DNA of 64,000 nucleotides from JAVJUV01 sp040220415 (lineage in GTDB: Bacteria > Pseudomonadota > Alphaproteobacteria > Rhodobacterales > Rhodobacteraceae): NCBI GenBank assembly GCA_040220415.1, contig JAVJUV010000113.1, forward strand, positions 1 through 64,000. Reading direction: 5' to 3'. Both the position numbers and the translations under genes were made by a program. Each line of letters begins with the position of its first letter. The first letter of the stretch is position 1. The notes under the pieces were generated by a model. It worked only from the letters and a program-made list of their open reading frames with translations, had not been told where the DNA came from and ran no database searches. Shown piece by piece: positions 57,905 through 64,000 of this stretch.

Positions 57905-60900
57905 GGCTGAATGCGCTGCATCTCATCCGCTATGGCAACTTCGAAGACGCTGAGATCGTTTTTCCGGTGCCCGCGCGTGACACCCCTGATGTAACCGTCG
58001 TTTACGGGCCAAACGAGGCCGGAAAGTCGACCGCATTTCATGCATTACTAGACATTTTCTTTGGCTTCCGGGCTGGTACGCATCCCTACGCATTCCGGTT
58101 CGAGCGAAGCGACTTGCTTGTGGGGGCGGACCTTGACCTGCCCGGCCGCGAGGCAACTGTCCTGAGGCGCAACAGCAAGCGGTCGCAATCCTTGCTGGAC
58201 ACGCACAATCGGCCGGTCGCCGACGCGATCCTCGCGAGCGCCTTGCACGGGCTGACGCGGGAGGAATTTGAGGAGCGGTTCTCGCTGGATGAAAGAGGTC
58301 TACGGGACGGCGGCGAACGGATTGCCAGTGCGAAGGGCGATCTCGGTCAGCTTTTGCATGCGGGCGTTTCGGGTCTGACCGGTATTTCCGAGACGCTGAA
58401 TGCACTGTCGGAGCGTGCCGACAAATTCCACAAAAAACATGGCCGTGCCACGGAGCTGAAACAGGCGAACGACCGCTTGAAACAGATCAGCCGCGAGCTT
58501 CGAGCCGATCGGCTGACCTCGGAACGGGAACGAATTCTTCGTCAGGACCGTGAACAGAAGACTGCGCTGTTCGAGGCGGAAAACTTGGCGCTGGTCACCG
58601 CGCAAAAACGTCGTCTTGCCGCTACGGCGGCCAGTACGTGGTTCGACCGAACCGAGGAGATGGAACGACTCGCCGAGGCCCTGAAGGACTACCCGAGTGG
58701 CCCGGACCAGCCCCGGGATGCGGCCGAGCGCGTGGCGGCACTGGTGGAGAAAGTCTCCTCGCTCGAGGCCAGAATCACCGAGGCAGACGATGACGTCGCC
58801 GGCCTGGATCAGATCATTGAGGAGAACCCCGCTGACACGCTCGCCCCGGCGCTGAACGCCGAGTTGGAACGCCTGGATCAGATGACGGTGGATGGCGCCC
58901 CGTTGATGGACCGCGCCACGACGGCGCGCGCGGATCTCGACCGTCGCACTGCAGACCGGGATGCTCTCGCCATGGAGATATCGACGGCGCAGGCGCGGCT
59001 TTCGGTGTCCGGCACTGCGGTGGCGGATCTCGTCCTCGAGACGGCTGAGTTGGAAGAGATCGCCGAGGCTGTCGAGGCATGCCGCATGGCCAGCGAGGCG
59101 TTGAACACGGCGAAGGCCGTCGCCGATGCAGCGAGAGCGCGAGAGGGCGAGGCGCCTAGCGAACCGCAAGATCTGACGCTCCTGCGCGACGCATTCGAGG
59201 CCTGGAGGCCGGTTTCGAACCTGACCACGTTCGAAACAGAGCGGGAACAAACCCTCGCGCGCCTCACCAAGGCTGCCGCCGACTTACCTGCGGACTGGAC
59301 TGGCTTGGTCGACGCCGGCCTACCCGCGCCCGAAACGCTTGAGAAAGCCGCGCGGGAGTGGTCGGACTTGTCCTCGGACATCGCCGCAGCCAAGAGCAAC
59401 GTCGAGGAACGCTCGAAAGAATTGGAGGATGCCACAGCCGATGTCTCGGCTTTGCAGGCCGCGCCCGAAGCGGTGGATGTCGCAACCACCGAGGAAACCC
59501 GCCGCCACCGCGACCTGGCTTGGACACGCCACCGCGACGACCTGTCCGATCCCTCCGCCGACCAATTCGAGGCGGCGATGCGCGCGGACGACAGCGCACG
59601 CGCCCATTTCATGGCGGGGGCGGAGATCCGCCTGCGGCGACTTGAAGCGCAGAGGCGGGAAAAGACAGCGAAGGCGCGCTTCGAAACCGCTGAGGCGCGG
59701 CTGGCAGACCTGATCGATCGCCGCGAGAGTTTGTCAGAGGTTCATTCAAGGCTATCAGCAAGGCTCGGTCTGGAAGCAGGCACCACTCCAGCGGCTTTCG
59801 GACCACGCCACCAGACCCTTTCAGCGGCGGCCAACGCCGCTGCCGATCACTCGAACGCGCAAGCAGCGTTGGATACCCGCCGCCACCGCGAGGTAGCCTT
59901 GCGCACCGAACTGATGGAAGCGGCCCGCGCCTTGGATCTCGGCGTGGGCAAGGGCGATATGGCGGCCCGGGTGCAAAGGGTTCTGACGCTGGAAGAAAGT
60001 GATCGCAAGGCCTGGAGTAGATGGAGGGACAGCCAGAAGGCCATCGACAAACTGGACGACGACGCACTGGTCAAGAAGGACGATCTAAAGCGGGCCGAGC
60101 TCGAGTTCGAACGGTTGACTTCCTCTCTGCCGCTACCGGATCGCTCGGTCGAGGGGGTCCGGACGGCTCTTCCACACTTGCGAAACCTACTTCGGCTGCA
60201 CACCGATCATCAGCGTCTCGATGAGCGAATCGAGACACTGCAGCGGGCGATTTCGGCCTTGTCAGAGGGGGCCGAACGGCTGGCGAAGATTCTTGGTGCG
60301 ACAGAGGATCAGGGCGGGCGGGAACCCATTCAGACCATCGACCAGGCGCGCATACGTGTGGCGGCAGCAACGCGCGCCGACGAAAAACGTGGCGACGCCG
60401 AGTCGCGCAGGGACAAGCTCATGGCGACACGACATCGCCACAATACCGATCTTGAGACCGCAAGGAACGAGCTAGATGACCGTTTCAAGGGTCAGGGAGA
60501 CGATAGTCTAGCGCCGAGCGATCGGATAGCACGGCTCGTTGAGCGGGACCGGCTTCGCGCCGAGCACCTGACTGCGGATCGGGATAGGCAGCAGGCCATC
60601 GTTGGCGTCGACGAGGACCTCTTCGGCGAGGAACTCGGCCTGATGCCGGACGCCTCTCGCGGACCTGTTCTCGAACAGCAGGTGCAAGACGCGCAAGAGA
60701 GCCGCGACTCGGCGCGCGATGCAGCACGTGAGGCCGAGCGTTTGTACCGCGAAGCATTCGACGCCGCCGACCGTACCGATCTGGTCACCGAACAGGCGAC
60801 GTTACTGGAGGCGCTCCGCAATGGCGGTCGCCAGGCGGTCGTTGCGCGGCTGGGTGTGCTGGCGGCCCGCGGCGCACTTCGTCGTCTGGCGGAGGAACGA

Positions 60901-61308
60901 CGCAGCGACATGCTGCGCGATGTCGAGGCGGCCTTTGTGACAATGACCAAACCCAAGTGGCGCGGCGTCGAGGTTTGGAGCCAGGTCGAAGGCGAAAAGC
61001 TGGTCGGCATCTACGCCGACGGGGACAAGGTTCCGGTCGATAAGATGTCGACGGGGACTATGGGCCAGCTCTACTTCGCCTTGCGGCTAGCGGGGTATCG
61101 CGGCTTTGCGCGTGACCTCGGACCCCTTCCGATGATCCTCGACGACATCATGGAAACTTTCGACGACACACGGGCCCGGGCCGCATTGCAACTGTGCGCC
61201 GAGATAGGGGCAAGTGGACAGGCAATCCTCTTCACGCACCACGCGCACCTGGTTGAGATGGCCCAGACCGCAGTTCCGGGGGTGTCCATTGTAGATATGC
61301 CAGCCTGA
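57901..61308 (+). CDS. YhaN/SbcC-like AAA ATPase with coiled coils
   Basis: A 1135-aa SMC-like ATPase. The N-terminal Walker A is YGPNEAGKSTAFHALL (GPNEAGKS), and the C-terminal Walker B region reads LPMILDDIMETFDD, with a signature-like KMSTGTMGQLYFALRLA. Between lie two long coiled-coil regions rich in Ala/Glu/Arg. It would tether and open DNA ends with the SbcD-like nuclease upstream. Plasmid-borne copies can act in DNA maintenance or phage defence; which is not decided by sequence. Confidence 0.9.
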   Translation: MRLNALHLIRYGNFEDAEIVFPVPARDTPDVTVVYGPNEAGKSTAFHALLDIFFGFRAGTHPYAFRFERSDLLVGADLDLPGREATVLRRNSKRSQSLLDTHNRPVADAILASALHGLTREEFEERFSLDERGLRDGGERIASAKGDLGQLLHAGVSGLTGISETLNALSERADKFHKKHGRATELKQANDRLKQISRELRADRLTSERERILRQDREQKTALFEAENLALVTAQKRRLAATAASTWFDRTEEMERLAEALKDYPSGPDQPRDAAERVAALVEKVSSLEARITEADDDVAGLDQIIEENPADTLAPALNAELERLDQMTVDGAPLMDRATTARADLDRRTADRDALAMEISTAQARLSVSGTAVADLVLETAELEEIAEAVEACRMASEALNTAKAVADAARAREGEAPSEPQDLTLLRDAFEAWRPVSNLTTFETEREQTLARLTKAAADLPADWTGLVDAGLPAPETLEKAAREWSDLSSDIAAAKSNVEERSKELEDATADVSALQAAPEAVDVATTEETRRHRDLAWTRHRDDLSDPSADQFEAAMRADDSARAHFMAGAEIRLRRLEAQRREKTAKARFETAEARLADLIDRRESLSEVHSRLSARLGLEAGTTPAAFGPRHQTLSAAANAAADHSNAQAALDTRRHREVALRTELMEAARALDLGVGKGDMAARVQRVLTLEESDRKAWSRWRDSQKAIDKLDDDALVKKDDLKRAELEFERLTSSLPLPDRSVEGVRTALPHLRNLLRLHTDHQRLDERIETLQRAISALSEGAERLAKILGATEDQGGREPIQTIDQARIRVAAATRADEKRGDAESRRDKLMATRHRHNTDLETARNELDDRFKGQGDDSLAPSDRIARLVERDRLRAEHLTADRDRQQAIVGVDEDLFGEELGLMPDASRGPVLEQQVQDAQESRDSARDAAREAERLYREAFDAADRTDLVTEQATLLEALRNGGRQAVVARLGVLAARGALRRLAEERRSDMLRDVEAAFVTMTKPKWRGVEVWSQVEGEKLVGIYADGDKVPVDKMSTGTMGQLYFALRLAGYRGFARDLGPLPMILDDIMETFDDTRARAALQLCAEIGASGQAILFTHHAHLVEMAQTAVPGVSIVDMPA

Positions 61309-61566
61309 CCAACCGAGCCCCCAATTCTTGGTTGACCACCCACTTGTCGCCGGACCGGACTGCCTGATGGACCGGCGGTGCCGATGCCACACTCCGCTCA
61401 TTTCACCTTTGTGCGGAGAATGGCTTCGAGCCGACAACGATAATGGAGAATGCAGTCCGGCGACGTCGGAACAGCCCGAACGCTGAGGTGGCCAGCACCA
61501 AGTACGGCGCTAGGCTGTCATTATGCGGTTCTTCGTCGAAAGACGCTTCTCGGATGGAGGAAGAGA

Positions 61567-62676
61567 GTGAGCTTTTTGTTCTGGTGGATCGTTGGCGGTG
61601 TCGTCCTCGTCATTCTCGGAAGCTGGGCTTGGAAGCCGAGTAAGGCCACCCGACAACACCGGCATCACGATGAGACGCGGCCATCAACCAAAGTGGCAAA
61701 ACCCAAGGGGCCTTCCCGCGCCAAGCAACGCGGATTGCGGGCTCCGGCTTCGATGGGTTGGGAAGTCCATGAGTTTGGCGACAATGCGCCCGCGGGCGAT
61801 TGGGTACAGTGGAAGATTGGAAGCGGATGGTTCGACGTCCAGGGTCACTTCAATCGCAAGGAGACAGTAAGAGAGTTTCTTCGACTGGCAACCCAAGCCG
61901 ACGAGCGGGGCGAGCCTTTCGGGGCATTGCTTAACCCCGAGCCTGACAACAAGTATGACAAGAACGCCATGCAGGTGATCGGCATCCTTGGTCCGCACGA
62001 AGCGCCGACGTCACGGGTCTTCTTGGGCTATGTGCCCGCCGATGTGGCGGCCGAGGTCGCGAGCTTTCCAGAGGGGATGCCAATTGCCGTGGAACTGAAG
62101 AAGTCCCGGATCGGAGAGGTCGACGTCATCTTGAACTGCGCAGGTCTGTGGCCACCGGCCAAGCAGCGTCGGGATCTGGGTTTTGAGAAAGCGCCATCGA
62201 AACCTGTCACTAGAGTGGATGAGAATGCACTCGAGAAGCTCGATGAATTGATCGAGCGCATGAACGCGATGCCTGCTCTCACAGCGAAGCAGGCGGCCGC
62301 GAGGCAGAAAACGAATAGGATCGATTTCATCGAGGACGACGAGGCAACGATTCAGCGCAAGTTGGCCGAACTGGAGGCCGACAGATCACCTTCGGTTCTC
62401 GAGGACCCTGGCGGCATCAAACAATACGACAACGACCTCGCCAAGCAGGTGGAGATCGTCAGCGAGGGACTCGATGGATGGGAACGCTCCGGCATGACAC
62501 CCGCGCCGTACTATTCCTACCGGATTGCTGTGATCCTTTCGAAGCAGAAAGAAGTTGAGCGCGAGAAGGCTTTCCTAGCCGCCTGGTGCAGGCATTTCTC
62601 CGAAGTTGGTATCGGGCAGCGCTATGCGGACTTGGTCGAGCGGGCGCGTAAGAAGGGTGCCATACCACCGGCATGA
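61567..62676 (+). CDS. HIRAN-domain membrane-anchored protein
   Basis: A 369-aa protein. The N-terminal helix (SFLFWWIVGGVVLVILGSWAW) anchors it, and a HIRAN domain follows at about residues 85-170: WFDVQGHFNRKETVREF, NPEPDNKYDKNAMQV, FLGYVPADVAAEVASF. HIRAN domains bind DNA 3' ends in helicases of the HLTF type; here there is no helicase. The start is GTG 61567 after ATGGAGGAAGA; the upstream ATG at 61450 gives an implausible N-terminus. It follows the SbcCD-like pair by 258 bp. Confidence 0.8.
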   Translation: MSFLFWWIVGGVVLVILGSWAWKPSKATRQHRHHDETRPSTKVAKPKGPSRAKQRGLRAPASMGWEVHEFGDNAPAGDWVQWKIGSGWFDVQGHFNRKETVREFLRLATQADERGEPFGALLNPEPDNKYDKNAMQVIGILGPHEAPTSRVFLGYVPADVAAEVASFPEGMPIAVELKKSRIGEVDVILNCAGLWPPAKQRRDLGFEKAPSKPVTRVDENALEKLDELIERMNAMPALTAKQAAARQKTNRIDFIEDDEATIQRKLAELEADRSPSVLEDPGGIKQYDNDLAKQVEIVSEGLDGWERSGMTPAPYYSYRIAVILSKQKEVEREKAFLAAWCRHFSEVGIGQRYADLVERARKKGAIPPA

Positions 62677-62931
62677 AAATTGGTAGAGGTGGTTTGGCGA
62701 GCCCGTGGTAGCGGAGGTATCTGTCGGTCGGAGCGGTAACGAGAATGGCCCGCCCCTATCGTTACCTGGCTCTTCAAGCTATGGACGTTGCAGAAATTCG
62801 CTGCATTTGGCACGAACTGGTAGATTGCGGGTCTTTGCTGCCGTTGCCCGAAGGACTGCCTACCGCTCTTGCAAGACCAGACGCACGCCGAGGGTACAAT
62901 AGATGCTGCCGACGACCGCGCCGTTGAGTTC

Positions 62932-63381
62932 TCATGCATCAGACGGAATAAGATGCACCTCCAACTCCAAATCCGGCACGGCGCCCACCTGGCGATAGAA
63001 CGCCCGTGCGGATGCGTTCTCAGCCCACAGATCCAGCACGATCGCATCGCATCCCAGCTCCTCCGCCCTCTTGCGCAGCGCCGCGACAAGGGCGTCGCCG
63101 ATCCCGCGATTGCGGCACGGCTCAGTAACCACCAGATCGCCAAGCCACAGCCTTCGGGATCGTGTATGAATTTCGAAGCGCTTGCCGTAGGAGGCGAATC
63201 CCACGACCTCCGTGCCGATTTCGGCCACGAGGCAATCGAACCATCGGTCCTCGCCGAATCCGAACCGAAGCAATGCGCCCGTCTCGGCGCCCGGATCGAG
63301 ATCGGCCACATGGCTGGCCAGTTCACGCGCCAATTGCGCGATGGCCGGAACATCTGCCTCAAGTGCGGAGCGGATACGCAT
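62932..63381 (-). CDS. GNAT-family N-acetyltransferase
   Basis: A 149-aa acetyltransferase. The acetyl-CoA-binding motif is CRNRGIGDALVAALRKRA, with LGDLVVTEP before and ASARAFYRQVGA after. The substrate cannot be told. It overlaps the pyridoxamine-oxidase-family gene by 23 bp, so the two are probably co-transcribed. The 255 bp before it (62677-62931) hold no recognised gene. Confidence 0.92.
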   Translation of the reverse strand: MRIRSALEADVPAIAQLARELASHVADLDPGAETGALLRFGFGEDRWFDCLVAEIGTEVVGFASYGKRFEIHTRSRRLWLGDLVVTEPCRNRGIGDALVAALRKRAEELGCDAIVLDLWAENASARAFYRQVGAVPDLELEVHLIPSDA

Positions 63382-64000
63382 CCTGCCATCTCCCGGTCTG
63401 GTTCAGGTCCGGCCAGACCTCGATCAGGCATGCGGCAGCCGGAAGCGCGTCTTCCACGTGCCAGATCTCGTCCGGCAGAAAATCCACGATACGTTCAGCG
63501 CCCGCGAAGGCGGCGGCACGGTTAGGGGCCCAGTCGATCGCCGCCCGGCCGGTGAGGCACAGCGCGACACCGCTGGTGAAGTCCGGCACGAACAGACCCG
63601 CCCGGCCGTCGGACTCGATATTGCCGAGCGTGCTGAAGTACCGGTTTCCGGAGAAATCGGGAAAGGACAGCGTGCCGTCCTCGTTGATGCCCAGGAACCC
63701 GGGACGCCCGCCGCGATGGGAGACATCGAGTCCTTCAGTGGCGTTCCCTGCAACTCGCGCGCCGCGCGAGGCGATGAAGAACGTATCCGCGCCGGCAACG
63801 ATGCGGCGGACAGGATCGCTCTCCAACAGCACTCGCCGCCGCCGAGGGGGCGGTGGATCGGCCGGTACCGGCGCGAAGGCGCGGGTCTGGATGTATTTCG
63901 GGCAGTTGCCGAAGCTCCGTTCCACGGAGATCATCAGGCCCTCGCCGCCAGAGGCGGTCTGGCCATTCATCCTGTTGCGGCGGCGCGTTGCAAGATCGAT
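63359..64000 (-). CDS. Pyridoxamine 5'-phosphate oxidase family protein (partial)
   Basis: Flavin-dependent oxidase fold of the PNPOx family. The frame is open to the window end, where upstream codons still read as IDLATRRRNRMNG, so the gene is cut here and the ATG at 63970 is not its start. Typical features are SFGNCPKYIQTR, FFIASRGARV, SHRGGRPGFLGI and FSGNRYFSTLGNIESDGRAG. The family includes oxidoreductases of unknown substrate. Co-oriented with the GNAT gene. Confidence 0.85.
   Translation of the reverse strand: MDLATRRRNRMNGQTASGGEGLMISVERSFGNCPKYIQTRAFAPVPADPPPPRRRRVLLESDPVRRIVAGADTFFIASRGARVAGNATEGLDVSHRGGRPGFLGINEDGTLSFPDFSGNRYFSTLGNIESDGRAGLFVPDFTSGVALCLTGRAAIDWAPNRAAAFAGAERIVDFLPDEIWHVEDALPAAACLIEVWPDLNQTGRWQDAYPLRT

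Noticed and set aside
62622..63431. Minus-strand open frame across the GNAT gene
   Set aside because: Trp/Arg/Ser-rich shadow of the GNAT and PNPOx-family genes.
1..64000. CRISPR array, rRNA or tRNA genes
   Set aside because: No regularly spaced repeats and no tRNA-like or rRNA-like sequences were noticed on either strand.

Overview
The window looks like part of a large alphaproteobacterial replicon, most likely a Rhodobacteraceae (Roseobacter-group) repABC plasmid or chromid. The reasons are the repA-repB-repC cassette at 39.9-43.6 kb with a counter-transcribed RNA between repB and repC, the DUF1403/ScpB-like pair that often sits near such cassettes, the high GC content and the family profile of the proteins. 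No rRNA, tRNA or CRISPR array was seen.

Region 1 (0.1-37.3 kb) is a copper and envelope-redox island. The Cu(I) regulator CueR (32.7 kb) sits beside copA and copZ. Eight sites in the island look like CueR promoters: each has TTGACC or TTGAAA, an interrupted CTTCC...GGAAG dyad, and room for a 19-bp spacer. They precede copZ, copA, a DUF305 membrane protein, a Met-rich multicopper oxidase, an L,D-transpeptidase, a DUF2933/lipoprotein/DsbA/DsbD operon and two sets of small unknown proteins. One of these sets leads into a TVP38 / Lgt / CorE-like ECF sigma operon. Around them lie a two-component system, an EF-hand Met-rich protein, ccmFGHI (half of cytochrome c maturation system I), several c-type cytochromes, a type-1 copper cupredoxin, a second multicopper oxidase, a ferric-reductase-like membrane protein, a PBP2 and a second L,D-transpeptidase. 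Together they would export and oxidise periplasmic copper, repair disulfides, mature cytochromes and keep peptidoglycan cross-linking going under copper stress.

Region 2 (37.5-46.5 kb) is the replicon backbone. It holds one IS256-family element, a 0.9-kb gene-free stretch, repABC with candidate centromere repeats, a tyrosine recombinase with a dif-like 31-bp site just upstream of its gene, and the DUF1403/ScpB pair.

Region 3 (46.5-62.7 kb) is a defence-like island. Reading leftwards on the minus strand, it contains an AbiEi/AbiEii toxin-antitoxin pair with two operator palindromes, then a sigma-like protein, an HTH-like protein and an ImmA-UvrD-Fe-S nuclease-like fusion whose genes overlap. 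Next comes a ubiquitin-like conjugation operon (tandem Ubl fused to an E2 fold, a JAB-E1 fusion, and DUF6527), followed by a CoiA-like nuclease. On the plus strand are an SbcD-like nuclease, a YhaN/SbcC-like ATPase and a HIRAN protein. A GNAT gene and a pyridoxamine-oxidase-family gene that runs off the end close the window. The most promising candidates for undescribed biology are the Ubl operon next to the sigma/HTH/ImmA-UvrD module, and the CueR-controlled envelope regulon that includes an L,D-transpeptidase.
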